From UBA1924 sp963976625 (lineage in GTDB: Bacteria > Planctomycetota > Phycisphaerae > Phycisphaerales > UBA1924): DNA of 64,000 nt. Both the position numbers and the translations under genes were made by a program. Under the pieces are notes generated by a model. It made no database searches. It saw only the letters and a list, made by a program, of their open reading frames with translations, and had not been told where the DNA came from. The stretch covers positions 1 through 64,000 of the forward strand of contig CAXBLA010000006.1 in the NCBI GenBank assembly GCA_963976625.1. The letters are read 5' to 3'. The number at the start of each line of letters is the position of its first letter. Position 1 is the first letter of the stretch. Positions 18,069-26,922 of this stretch are shown here, piece after piece.

Positions 18069-18400
18069 TTTTTCAACTCCAGTTTCTTCGTTACCTCGCA
18101 CGAGTGGGCGGGCGTTTGTGTGTGCTGCACACGCCTTGTGTGCCATGGCCAAGCTATCGAGTAAACGACAAGGCTGACAAAAGGGCAGGCGAGTGCAATG
18201 CGCACGAACTGCCCGCAATGGGCTTAACGGTGTTTAAACGGGGTTATTCTCGGACACAGGGCGCACAAAGGACAATGTGGGTCCGAGAAGTCCGCTCGAT
18301 GCCCGGGCGTTTTCACTGCTTGTTCGGGGGGAGTTGACCCTGCTTTGAAAGCGCATCGCTCGGATCGAGGGGGAATCTCGCTGAGCAATGGAGCGAAAAT
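18069..18400. other. Structured gene-free leader region
   Basis: 332 bp upstream of the B12-binding-like gene. It holds a 9-bp inverted repeat TTCTCGGAC/GTCCGAGAA (18247-18255 with 18281-18289). It also holds a two-tier hairpin GGGCAG..GTGC..GCAC..CTGCCC (18183-18214) that, on the minus strand, is followed by TTTT, so it could be a weak terminator or attenuator inside a long 5' leader. I searched by eye for a cobalamin-riboswitch B12 box and did not find one. Confidence 0.4.
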
Positions 18401-19198
18401 TTACTCGCTGGCGGGCTTCACTGCGCGGTAGAGATTGCAGATCCCGAGGGTCATGGGCTTGGAGGAGATGTCCGTGAAGCCGGCATCGGCGACCATCGCG
18501 TGCATCTGCTCGCGGGTCTTAAAGGAGGCGACGGATTTGGGCAGGTATTTGTAGGCCCCGGAGGTATCGCGGGAGATCCAGGTGGCGGTGCGGGGCATGA
18601 TCGAGCCACAGTAGAAGTCGTTGAACCAGCGCATGGGCCCGAAGCTCGGCTGCCCGAACTCGAGGATCATCAGTCGGCCGCCCGGACGCAGGACGCGGAA
18701 GAACTCGGCGATGGCTTTCTCGGGGGCTTGCACATTGCGGATGCCGAAGGCGATCGAGACGACATCGAAGGACTCGGACTCGCAGGGTAAGTCTTGGGCG
18801 TCGGCCTGCGTGTACTCGATGCGCTCGGTGATGGCTTGGTGCAGCTTGGTCCGCTTGTGCTCGGCGATCTCGAGCATGCCCGCGGTGAAGTCTGAGCCGA
18901 TGACTTTGGATGCTTGTGTGCGTTTGGCGAAGGCTTGGGTGAGATCGCCTGTGCCGCAGGCGCAGTCGAGGACGGTTTCGCCGGGTTGGACCTGGGCATC
19001 GAGGACTGCCCGCTTGCGCCATGCTTCGTCGCGCCAGAGCGAGTGGACCCGGTTGTTGAGGTCGTACGAGCGGGCGATCGCGTTGAACATCGCCTGCACC
19101 TTGTCGTGCTTGTCGGCGTTGGCGTGCAGGGAATCGAGCTCTGAATCGTTCCAGGCGGGCTCTTGGTCAACATTGATGGTCGGCTGGGTTTCGGTCAT
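18401..19198 (-). CDS. ubiE: Ubiquinone/menaquinone C-methyltransferase UbiE/MenG
   Basis: 265 aa from the ATG at 19198. The AdoMet-binding motif is VLDCACGTGDLTQAF. The UbiE signatures are FDVVSIAFGIRNV, VLRPGGRLMILEFG and YKYLPKSVASF. The enzyme methylates the demethylquinone ring, here probably in menaquinone synthesis, which would fit a type I NADH dehydrogenase (nuoC and nuoI lie elsewhere in the window). It diverges from the M48 lipoprotein gene with only 45 bp between start codons, so the promoters must overlap. A hydrophilic N-terminal extension of about 30 residues is present. Confidence 0.93.
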   Translation of the reverse strand: MTETQPTINVDQEPAWNDSELDSLHANADKHDKVQAMFNAIARSYDLNNRVHSLWRDEAWRKRAVLDAQVQPGETVLDCACGTGDLTQAFAKRTQASKVIGSDFTAGMLEIAEHKRTKLHQAITERIEYTQADAQDLPCESESFDVVSIAFGIRNVQAPEKAIAEFFRVLRPGGRLMILEFGQPSFGPMRWFNDFYCGSIMPRTATWISRDTSGAYKYLPKSVASFKTREQMHAMVADAGFTDISSKPMTLGICNLYRAVKPASE

Positions 19199-19243
19199 GG
19201 GATAATCATGGTAGACTTGCACCCAGCGAAAGGAACCCCCACC

Positions 19244-20257
19244 ATGCCAGCAGCCCGCGTCCATACCTTTTATACACGACTCTTTTATACACGACTCTTC
19301 AAAGTGATCCTCTGCTCGATCCTCGGGTTGTTTATGCTCTCGCCGATCGGGTGCTCGACGAACCCGGCGACGGGCAAGCGGTCGTTCACGATGTATTCTT
19401 GGGATTGGGAGAAGCGGGTTGGGGCCGAGGCGGCCAATGGGCTCGCCGAGCAGTTTGGGGGCGAGGTCGAGGAAGTCATCCCATCACGGTATGTCCGTGA
19501 TGTGGGGATGAAGCTTGTTGAGGGCATCGAGCCGGGTGTGCCTGAGCTCGAATGGGAGTTCACCCTGCTCAACTCAAGTGTCATCAACGCCTTTGCGTTG
19601 CCTGGGGGCAAGGTGTTCTTTACGCGTGGGTTGGCGGAGAAGCTGGACTCGGAAGCGGCGATGGCCGGCGTGCTCGGGCACGAGATCGGGCATGTCACCG
19701 CTCGACATGGCAACCAGAAGATGAGCCAGCAGTTCGGGTTTAATCTTGGGCTCGCGGCGAGCAATGTGATCGTCGGGGCTTCTGATAGCGACTCTGATCT
19801 CCGGAAGTATGGACAGATTGTCGTCCCCGGTGTCGCCATCGGGGGGAATGTCTTGATGCTCAGCTATGGGCGTGGCAGCGAGAACGAAGCCGACATGCTC
19901 GGGATGCGTTATATGGAACGCGCGGGGTATAACCCGGTTGGGCAGCTCGATGTGATGGAGGTGCTCTTGGCGAGTTCGAGCGGCGCACGCCAGCCCGAGT
20001 TTCTTTCGACCCATCCGTATCCGGAGTCGCGCATCGAGGACATCCGTGGATTGCTCTCGAGCACCTATGCCCATACGCGGGGCAACCCGGCGTATGTGTT
20101 CAACCGTGAGCAGTACCGGCGGAAGATGCTTGAGCCGCTGAGTGATCTGCCGCCCGCACCTGATACACAATCGACCACCAGCATGTCGACCAACCCGGTG
20201 TTTCCCCCCGCGTTGTGGTGTTCGCACTGCGCGGAGCAGGTCAGTCTGGCTGATTAA
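19244..20257 (+). CDS. M48-family zinc metalloprotease, lipoprotein
   Basis: 337 aa from the ATG at 19244. Lipobox SPIGC puts the lipidated Cys at about 37. The zinc motif HEIGH is at 146-150, with the third ligand Glu in GRGSENEADMLG. It resembles Oma1/BepA-like periplasmic M48 enzymes (NAFALPGGKVFFTRGL), which act in envelope quality control. The C-terminus has a CSHC pair (WCSHCAEQ), an odd feature. A perfect 15-bp tandem duplication in the n-region repeats FYTRL twice. Confidence 0.9.
   Translation: MPAARVHTFYTRLFYTRLFKVILCSILGLFMLSPIGCSTNPATGKRSFTMYSWDWEKRVGAEAANGLAEQFGGEVEEVIPSRYVRDVGMKLVEGIEPGVPELEWEFTLLNSSVINAFALPGGKVFFTRGLAEKLDSEAAMAGVLGHEIGHVTARHGNQKMSQQFGFNLGLAASNVIVGASDSDSDLRKYGQIVVPGVAIGGNVLMLSYGRGSENEADMLGMRYMERAGYNPVGQLDVMEVLLASSSGARQPEFLSTHPYPESRIEDIRGLLSSTYAHTRGNPAYVFNREQYRRKMLEPLSDLPPAPDTQSTTSMSTNPVFPPALWCSHCAEQVSLAD
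19267..19296 (+). repeat. In-frame 15-bp tandem duplication
   Basis: CTTTTATACACGACT occurs twice in direct succession (19267-19281 and 19282-19296) within the signal-peptide region of the M48 lipoprotein. It repeats five residues and keeps the frame, so it may be a polymerase-slippage duplication. Confidence 0.85.
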
Positions 20258-20263
20258 ACCTGT

Positions 20264-21349
20264 TTAGCTCCCGCTCCAGAACCGTTCCCAGTTGGCGTGG
20301 GCGAAGCCGGCGAGGTCGGTATCGTTCCAGCCTTGTGCCCGCAGCGCTTCGGTGAGCAGCGTGAGGTTTGTCGGGGTGTTGATTCCTTCGGGCAAGCCGT
20401 CGGCTCCGAACCCGCCGTCCATGTCTGAACCGAGCCCGATGTGCGCCCGCGAGTTGGTGAGCTCGCAGACATGCTCGATGTGTCGGACGCAGTCGGCGAT
20501 CGGGGCACGCTGCTGCTTCCCTTTCTTAGTCCCTTTGGGGTTCATGCCCGGGGTGATGAAATCCCCGAGCAGATTCAGCCCGATCACCCCGCCCCGGCGG
20601 GCGATCTCGACGATGGTTTCGTCGTTGAGGTGGCGCTGGTTTTCTTTGCTTGTCGGGTCCCCCATCAGCGCCCGGCTGTTGGAGTGCGAAGCGATCACCG
20701 CCCGGTCGGTCAATGACAGCAGCTCGTCGCTGGCCCGCTGAGAGAGGTGCGAGAGATCGTGGACGACATTGAGTTCGTCCATGCGCTTGGCGAGCTGGCG
20801 CCCCAGATCGGTCAAGCCATTGCCCGGCTTGGTGTGATCGGTCCCGTTGCCACCGGCGTAGCGCGACTGGTGCCACCAGGCCATGCCGATCGCGACGACG
20901 CCCAGATCGACCCAGGCTTCGAGCTCGTCGGGGTTGGTGATCGGATCGGCGCACTCGACGAGCACACCGAGCTGCAAAGGGGGCTGCAGCGGGGCCTGCG
21001 ATATTGAGCCCGGATCAGCTGGCTCTTCGCCACGCTTTGGTAGACGCGAGATCAGCCCCGCGTCGAACCATGTGCGATAGAGCAGCAGCTGGCGCATCCC
21101 CGCGCGGTAGGCCGCGTCGGCGTCATCGAAGGGGTAGGTGTACGCCCCGGATTCTGAGTCTGTGTTCGTGGGATCGATGGCCTCGGTGAATACTGTGCCC
21201 AAGCACTTGGTGATCTTGCCCTCGCGCATCGAATCGAGCGTGATCGACGCGGGCTGGTACCGCCCCCGGCAGTCGTCGAGCGTGGCGTGCATATCGCGCC
21301 CGTTCTCGGCTAGGTACGCAAGATCAAGGTGGGCATCGAACCAGTGCAT
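20264..21349 (-). CDS. M19-family membrane dipeptidase
   Basis: 361 aa. Renal-dipeptidase-type TIM barrel: the N-terminal DAHLDLAYL supplies the first metal ligands, then VHDLSHLSQRA, VIASHSNSRALMG and GLGSDMDGGFG follow in family order. It hydrolyses dipeptides with a binuclear zinc centre. No signal peptide is seen, so it is probably cytoplasmic, unlike eukaryotic homologues. The start at 21349 is preferred because the barrel begins there; an in-frame ATG lies nine codons upstream, and neither has a clear ribosome-binding site. It is convergent with the M48 gene. Confidence 0.9.
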   Translation of the reverse strand: MHWFDAHLDLAYLAENGRDMHATLDDCRGRYQPASITLDSMREGKITKCLGTVFTEAIDPTNTDSESGAYTYPFDDADAAYRAGMRQLLLYRTWFDAGLISRLPKRGEEPADPGSISQAPLQPPLQLGVLVECADPITNPDELEAWVDLGVVAIGMAWWHQSRYAGGNGTDHTKPGNGLTDLGRQLAKRMDELNVVHDLSHLSQRASDELLSLTDRAVIASHSNSRALMGDPTSKENQRHLNDETIVEIARRGGVIGLNLLGDFITPGMNPKGTKKGKQQRAPIADCVRHIEHVCELTNSRAHIGLGSDMDGGFGADGLPEGINTPTNLTLLTEALRAQGWNDTDLAGFAHANWERFWSGS

Positions 21350-21382
21350 GGTGAATCCAATCTGTAAGATCATCAATCAAAG

Positions 21383-21413
21383 AAAAAACCGGATCAGCAC
21401 AAGGCTGACCCGG
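21383..21413 (-). terminator. Intrinsic terminator of the DUF4332 gene
   Basis: A 10-bp stem (21404-21413 with 21389-21398, one G-U pair) has a 5-nt loop, followed on the minus strand by six T (21388-21383). It sits between the DUF4332 stop and the dipeptidase start. Confidence 0.85.
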
Positions 21414-21445
21414 GATTGTATCGGCTTGGGATGTTCGGATCAGAT

Positions 21446-21856
21446 TTAGTATTCGAGCACGCGTGGGAGTGTCTTGGCCTGGGCGACCCACTTCTCGACA
21501 TCGGCGCCCGAGGGCACGCGGCGGGTTAGGTTCTTGGCGTCGTTGACCTCGACCATTTTGGCGGCCAGGTTCTCGGCGTTGCGCTGGGCCAGCTCGGGCA
21601 CGGTGTCGACTCCCGAGGCTTCGAGGAGTTCGGAGTACTCCGAGCCCACGCCCGAGACCCGGTACAGGTCGACCATGTTGGCCCATTTGAGGATGTGTGT
21701 CTCGGAGATATCCGCTTTGTCCGCCAGCGCTGTGCGCTGTGCCCTGGTCTTGCATGCTGCGAGCAGCGCGTCGGTGTCTTCGATGCCGGCGTTGCGGAGC
21801 TTTTCGCCGAAGGTTGGGCCGATGCCTTCGACATCTTCGATCTTGTAGTTTGCCAT
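21446..21856 (-). CDS. DUF4332 / helix-hairpin-helix protein
   Basis: 136 aa. It starts with a helix-hairpin-helix of the type VEGIGPTFGEKLRNAGI and has a second one, LYRVSGVGSEYSELLEASG. This tandem layout is that of DUF4332, a small family of putative nucleic-acid-binding proteins common in cyanobacteria and planctomycetes. No enzyme motif is present. GAGAGG lies upstream of the ATG. It has its own terminator and so is monocistronic. A role in DNA binding or repair is inferred only from the HhH motifs. Confidence 0.8.
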   Translation of the reverse strand: MANYKIEDVEGIGPTFGEKLRNAGIEDTDALLAACKTRAQRTALADKADISETHILKWANMVDLYRVSGVGSEYSELLEASGVDTVPELAQRNAENLAAKMVEVNDAKNLTRRVPSGADVEKWVAQAKTLPRVLEY

Positions 21857-21988
21857 GTGTGTTTCCTCTCGAAAAAGTAGTGAATGTGTCCCTGCAGTAT
21901 TCTAGTGAAAATTCATAGCCCACCGGCTGAAAGCCCCCGTCAAAAATATGCTTAACACCTGTTTTGGGTGTTCAAACAGGCCGGCGGA

Positions 21989-22018
21989 TTGATCTATCTC
22001 TGAAATTATTGGTATGAT
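21989..22018 (+). promoter_or_regulatory. Predicted sigma-70-type promoter
   Basis: TTGATC (21989-21994), 18-bp spacer, TATGAT (22013-22018). It would give a roughly 90-nt leader for the gene at 22114, which has an AGGA site. Confidence 0.5.
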
Positions 22019-22113
22019 TCACCCAATAAGCCCTTGCCGAGCGTCGATCGACGCGAGGCCGTGCCTGATCTCAGGACGCACACACAACCACACACAGCCA
22101 AGGACCCGCGAGC

Positions 22114-22929
22114 ATGAACCATATCTATAGACGCCATCGAACCAACAATCGCCCCGCCAATGTGCTCGTCGGATGCCTTGTAGCGATCGCGATCGTGGTG
22201 ATCCTTGCGATCATCGCGGCGATCTATGTCGGGATGACCTGGCGCGGGCATCTGTCGAACATCGCCAAGCAGGGTGTCGTCGCGACCCTTGAGAGTGCCC
22301 AGATTGAACAGGCCGAGCACGACGAGATTATGGTGCATGTCGAAACGCTGATGACCCGCTTTGAGAACAAGGAAGTGACCATCGAGCAGATGACCAATGT
22401 CATTGACAAGGTGGTGCACTCCGCTGTGCCGGCGGCCGCCATGGTCATCGCGATTGATCGGATCTACATCGCTGAATCGGATCTTGAAGATGCAGAGAAG
22501 GACCAGGGGCGCATTGAGCTCGCTCGCTTTGGGCAGGGGCTCTTCGATAAGACCATCCCGGAAGACGCGCTGCATGATGTGCTCGCCTCGGTCACGACGA
22601 CCACGCCAGACAACGATGACATCCGCCTGAACCTCACCCTCGGGTCCAACGGCCAGCAGGTGACGGCGCTGCGGTCGGCAGACGAGGTTTCGGGCGATGA
22701 GCTCCGCGAGTTGATCGCGACGGCTAAGGCCAAGGCCGACGAGGCGGGGATCACGGAGACGCCGTCGCCGATTGATCTCTCCGACGAGATCGGCACCGCG
22801 ATCGCCAACGCCCTCGAAGAGGACCCGAGCGCATGGATCGGGACGGACCTTGACGAGGATGATCTCGATGAGGACGATCTTGATGAAGATCAAACACCTG
22901 TTCCGGCCGCTGACCCCGACGGGCCATAA
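22114..22929 (+). CDS. Membrane-anchored protein of unknown function
   Basis: 271 aa. One N-terminal membrane helix (about 17-40), then a soluble, mostly helical, acidic domain, and a C-terminal repeat of Asp/Glu/Leu (DLDEDD three times) before a Pro-rich end. No family is recognised. The next gene, 32 bp downstream on the same strand, is LptC/LptA-like, so a link with the outer envelope is possible, though that gene also seems to have its own promoter. AGGA lies 11 nt before the ATG. Confidence 0.7.
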   Translation: MNHIYRRHRTNNRPANVLVGCLVAIAIVVILAIIAAIYVGMTWRGHLSNIAKQGVVATLESAQIEQAEHDEIMVHVETLMTRFENKEVTIEQMTNVIDKVVHSAVPAAAMVIAIDRIYIAESDLEDAEKDQGRIELARFGQGLFDKTIPEDALHDVLASVTTTTPDNDDIRLNLTLGSNGQQVTALRSADEVSGDELRELIATAKAKADEAGITETPSPIDLSDEIGTAIANALEEDPSAWIGTDLDEDDLDEDDLDEDQTPVPAADPDGP

Positions 22930-22949
22930 ACCCGCGCTCGCCTGCGAGC

Positions 22950-22955
22950 TACAAT
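22950..22955 (+). promoter_or_regulatory. -10-like hexamer at leaderless start
   Basis: TACAAT ends 6 nt before the ATG at 22962, and no Shine-Dalgarno sequence is present. It fits a leaderless transcript. Confidence 0.4.
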
Positions 22956-22961
22956 CTGGGC

Positions 22962-25900
22962 ATGCCCGGACCATCTGGAATCTCAACCAAAGCCCTCGGC
23001 CTGATCGCCGCGGGCTTCTTAACGCTTGTATTTATCATCATCATCTTCGTGTCGATGAATCAGACACCCGCCCCCACGAAGGGCACACGGGATTTCTTTC
23101 CTGATGATGACACCGAGATCCCCAACATCGGGGACACCCAGACGGGCGGGGCGATGCTCGTCACGATGGTGGATAAGAACGACCCGACCCGGGTGGCGGG
23201 CACGCTCAAAGCCGATCGCTTCGAGCCCATCGGCGAGAGGCGTCGTCGGCTCGATCGCCCGGTGTCGTGGATCTACATGAAGGACGGGCGTGCGATCAAG
23301 GTAACGGCTGACTACGCGACGATGCTGATGCCCGATCCGAACCAGCCGCCGGATTCGGGGACGCTCGAGGGCAATATTCTTATTCAGGCGTTCGAGAGCG
23401 ACGACGATACGCAAGAGCCGATTTTGGTCGCCCGGTTCGATGAGCCTGTTGAGTTCGAACGGCGGTACCTGCGTCTGCGTTCGCCAGGTCGCTTTGAGAT
23501 CAACTCGGATCAGTTCGATTTCTCGGGTGCTGAGCTCACGGTGATTCTCAATGAGCTCCGCGATCGGGTGGAGCTGATTGATGTCGGGCGGGGTGACCAG
23601 ATTGTGATCCACACGGCGGCGGCGAACAAAGCGGGTCCATCAGCGAACCAAACAGCGCCGGCACCCGGACCCGTGACTGAACCAGAGCCTCAAGCCGTCG
23701 CGGCCAACTCGCCTGACACGATTGAAGAGCCAGCCATCGAGCCTGCCCCTGCGATCGCACAAGCGGCCGATGAGCAGGCGACCGATCCGATCCGTGCCGT
23801 GGAAACACCAGTCGAAGACGCCGCGGTCGCCAGCAACGAACCAGCGACGACAACGCCGAGCCCGAGCGAAGCGATTGCTGACCTCTTCACCCGCTACCAC
23901 ATCACGCTTGATGACCAGGTTGTCACGCGGATCAATCAGCGCGGCTCGGGCGCTGGGCATGCCACTTCGGATCGGCTGGAGCTTTGGCTCGCGCTCGAGG
24001 GCGGGGCGCTGCCTAGTGATGCGATCCGGGATATTACATTTGCGAAGAACGCTGAGCCGGAACAAGCGGCACGCTTGGAGCGGGCACAGCTTGAACGATT
24101 TACGCCGAGCGCCCTTTCGCTGACCAGCTTGCTCATCCAAGACACCGGGCTGCCAACAACGACGCCCGATCCGATCGTGATTCGGGATGGGAATGTTGAC
24201 GCCAGCGATGATGCCAGCGAAGACATCGTCATTACTTGGGCTGGCAAAATGAGTGTCCGCCCGATCGATGGTGACCTGCCGCCGCAGCTTGTCAACGATC
24301 ACCTCACGCTCGAACTGCTGGCCGACGAGGGCTCGCGTGTGCGCTTTGAGGTGCCTGAGCAGGGCTTTGTGGGCGAATCATTCGCGGCCAGCTACCACGC
24401 GACCCGCGGGGTGGTTTCGCTGGTCGGTACAGATGCTGATGAGATCAATCTGGCGGCCGAGGGCTCGGGCTCGTTGTTTGCTCGTTCGCTGGGTGCGGAT
24501 CTGGCGACGGGGCGGATCACACTCGATGGGCCGGGGCGGATCGTGTCGACACCCGATGGCGATACAGATCCAGCTGCCATTGCCAGCATCAACTGGACCA
24601 AGAACGCGGGCTTTGATCTGGCGATGACCGACGAGGGGCTCAGCGATCGGCTCACGGCGGCCCGCTTCAATGGCACGGTCGAAGGCAGCCAGGGCGAGAG
24701 CAGCTTCGCGGGCGATGTGGTGGATGCCAAGTTTGATCCCAATCTCGAATCTTCACGCTCGCTCACTCACCTGCACATGGTCAATGGGCGGCTTGCCAGC
24801 GCGGGCGATGAGAACATGCTCGCGGGCGATACGCTCGATATTGACTTTGCTCCGAGCACAGGCAGTGGGCAAGGCTCGATCGAGCCGACGAAGCTAGTTG
24901 CCGAGGGGAAGGTCAACGCGAAGACGATCGACTCGACACTCGAAACTGAGCACCTGATCGCGTACATGCATCGCGATCTTGAGGATCAGCTCAGCGTCCG
25001 GACTGCGCAGGCCCGCGAGAATATCCGCTACACCGGGCCCAACCGATCATCGGCTCGGGGCGATTCGCTGGATCTCGATGGTGCCAGCGAGACCATGACC
25101 TTGCTGGGCGCACCGGCGCGTCTGGCGCAGGGCGGGTCGAAGGTCACGGGGAATCATATAGACTTGGACGCCAAACGGCGGAGCATCGATGTGCTCGGGC
25201 CAGGGTCGTTCGATCACGACATCATCATCGAGGCCACCCCCACCAGTGTCGCATCGACGGGGCATATCCGCGCGACTTGGAAGGGCTCGATGCGTTTCGA
25301 TGACGCGATCGGCTCGATCGTGTGCGAGGAGCAGGTCCATGTGATCTCGACGCCTGATGCGTACACGCTCGACACGCTCGATGCCCACCGGGCGACGATT
25401 AAGCTCACGGCCAAGCCGGCCGAGGATCGGATCACGGCTCCGAATGCCAATCCGTTAGCCATCGCCCAAGATGACTCGAGCCGCGAGCTGATCTCCGCGC
25501 GGATCTTCGGGCACGCGCCTGCTGGGAAGGCGCCGGTGCCGGCGAAGATCGAATCGCGCAGCTTCGCGGCCGATGATCCGGAGCTTGTTGTGGGGTTGAT
25601 TTTCCTTGAAGGGCCGCAGATTTTGGTGGACAATCAGGCCCAGACGCTCGATGTGCCCGCACCGGGGACACTCTTGGTCATGGACCGCGAGCAACAAGAC
25701 GAACAAGTAAACCAAGGCCAGAACCAGAATCAGGACCGGGCCAACACCGGCGAGATCACTGGGTTCACCTGGCAGGGCGACATGCACCTGAACCGCGCGT
25801 TGGGCACCGCCCGCATCCGCAAGCAGGTGCAGGTCCGCCAGGAGAACATCGCGACGGGCAACGAGGTCGCGCTCAACACCGATCAGCTCGATGCACGCTT

Positions 25901-26210
25901 TGACATTGGTCAATCCGGGGCGATCACCGATGGCATCCAGTCGCAGGGCACCCGGTTGCTCGGGGCCGATGCGATCGGGTCGGTGCGTTTCCGTTATGAG
26001 GGGCGCGAGCTGTTGGCCGATACCACCAGCTACGACGCGATCAGCAACTCGCTGTTTGCCTCAGCCGTGGGCAGCAAGCTGGTGACGCTCTATGACGATA
26101 CACAGCCCGGCCCGATGTCCGCCAAGACCATGCGCTGGGATTTGGAGAAGGACCGGATCGAGATCAACGCACCGACCCCATCGCGGACCTTTGGCCAGCC
26201 TACAGACTAG
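22962..26210 (+). CDS. Very large LptC/LptA-like envelope protein
   Basis: 1082 aa with one N-terminal membrane anchor (about 11-31). The region after it (GTLKADRFEPIGER, VSWIYMKDGRAIKVTADYA, GTLEGNILI) resembles LptC. Repeated beta-strand units through the rest (TLEGNI, IVSTPDG, DTLDIDF, GNHIDLDAKRRSIDVLGPG, GNEVALNTDQLDARFD) resemble the OstA/LptA fold. A Pro/Ala/Glu-rich linker lies at about 220-300. LptC and LptA bridge lipopolysaccharide from inner to outer membrane; each is normally under 200 aa. I infer a fused periplasmic bridge. Homology is judged by pattern only. Confidence 0.6.
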   Translation: MPGPSGISTKALGLIAAGFLTLVFIIIIFVSMNQTPAPTKGTRDFFPDDDTEIPNIGDTQTGGAMLVTMVDKNDPTRVAGTLKADRFEPIGERRRRLDRPVSWIYMKDGRAIKVTADYATMLMPDPNQPPDSGTLEGNILIQAFESDDDTQEPILVARFDEPVEFERRYLRLRSPGRFEINSDQFDFSGAELTVILNELRDRVELIDVGRGDQIVIHTAAANKAGPSANQTAPAPGPVTEPEPQAVAANSPDTIEEPAIEPAPAIAQAADEQATDPIRAVETPVEDAAVASNEPATTTPSPSEAIADLFTRYHITLDDQVVTRINQRGSGAGHATSDRLELWLALEGGALPSDAIRDITFAKNAEPEQAARLERAQLERFTPSALSLTSLLIQDTGLPTTTPDPIVIRDGNVDASDDASEDIVITWAGKMSVRPIDGDLPPQLVNDHLTLELLADEGSRVRFEVPEQGFVGESFAASYHATRGVVSLVGTDADEINLAAEGSGSLFARSLGADLATGRITLDGPGRIVSTPDGDTDPAAIASINWTKNAGFDLAMTDEGLSDRLTAARFNGTVEGSQGESSFAGDVVDAKFDPNLESSRSLTHLHMVNGRLASAGDENMLAGDTLDIDFAPSTGSGQGSIEPTKLVAEGKVNAKTIDSTLETEHLIAYMHRDLEDQLSVRTAQARENIRYTGPNRSSARGDSLDLDGASETMTLLGAPARLAQGGSKVTGNHIDLDAKRRSIDVLGPGSFDHDIIIEATPTSVASTGHIRATWKGSMRFDDAIGSIVCEEQVHVISTPDAYTLDTLDAHRATIKLTAKPAEDRITAPNANPLAIAQDDSSRELISARIFGHAPAGKAPVPAKIESRSFAADDPELVVGLIFLEGPQILVDNQAQTLDVPAPGTLLVMDREQQDEQVNQGQNQNQDRANTGEITGFTWQGDMHLNRALGTARIRKQVQVRQENIATGNEVALNTDQLDARFDIGQSGAITDGIQSQGTRLLGADAIGSVRFRYEGRELLADTTSYDAISNSLFASAVGSKLVTLYDDTQPGPMSAKTMRWDLEKDRIEINAPTPSRTFGQPTD

Positions 26211-26266
26211 GTCGGTTCACAGATTGTAGAGAGAATGCTCGCGCGTTTGACTGGGGGTCAAACGGT

Positions 26267-26821
26267 TTACGAGCTGGTCCGGTCGACCACGCGGTAGGAC
26301 TCGCGCTCGCCGCGGCCACGCAGGGGGTAGTCCTTGCGGAGCGGGTGGGCGGGGTAGTCTTCCCACATGAGGATGCGGCGGAGGTCCGGGTGGTCCGTGA
26401 AGCGGATGCCGAACATATCGAATACCTCGCGCTCGGCCCATTCGGCGCTGCTCCACAGGTCGCAGACCGAATCGAGGACGAGTGCGGGGTCGTTCTCGAT
26501 GCCGTCGGTTGGGATGGAGGGGTCGAGGTAGACCTTGACATAGAATCGATCGTCGCGGCTGTAGGCGCACAGGTTGTAGACCACGGCGAAGCGGGCGGGC
26601 GTCTTCGATGGGTACCCGAGGTAGTCGATCCCGATCACATCGGCGAGGAAGTTGTATTTGCAGGCTTCGTCGTCGCGGAGGAAGGCGAGCACCTTGTGCA
26701 GATCGCCGGGCGTGACGACGAGGGTCGCCTGGCCGCGGAACTCGATCGCTTGGAGCTTGGCCGAGGGGAACGCGGCTTTGACGCGTTGGAAGGTTGGGTG
26801 TTCGAGTGCTTTGCTGGCCAT
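26267..26821 (-). CDS. nuoC: NADH-quinone oxidoreductase subunit C
   Basis: 184 aa. Carries the NuoC/30-kDa signature: WAEREVFDMFGIRF, HPDLRRILMWEDY and PLRKDYPLRG. It is a peripheral-arm subunit of complex I that helps hold the NuoD/quinone site. GAGG precedes the ATG. No other nuo gene is adjacent, which is unusual since complex I genes normally form one operon. A NuoI gene lies 27 kb away in this window, also alone, so complex I genes are dispersed here. Confidence 0.94.
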   Translation of the reverse strand: MASKALEHPTFQRVKAAFPSAKLQAIEFRGQATLVVTPGDLHKVLAFLRDDEACKYNFLADVIGIDYLGYPSKTPARFAVVYNLCAYSRDDRFYVKVYLDPSIPTDGIENDPALVLDSVCDLWSSAEWAEREVFDMFGIRFTDHPDLRRILMWEDYPAHPLRKDYPLRGRGERESYRVVDRTSS

Positions 26822-26922
26822 CGGATTCCTCGTTTGTGCATGCCTGGGTGCTGGCGGATCTTAGGTGGGCTGAGCCCGCAATCAAAGCCCGGCCCGGATT
26901 GATTCGTCCGATGAGTCCTGCG

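Noticed and set aside
18069..18400. Cobalamin riboswitch upstream of the B12-binding-like gene
   Set aside because: The conserved B12 box and the core pattern of the riboswitch were not found by eye; only generic hairpins are seen.
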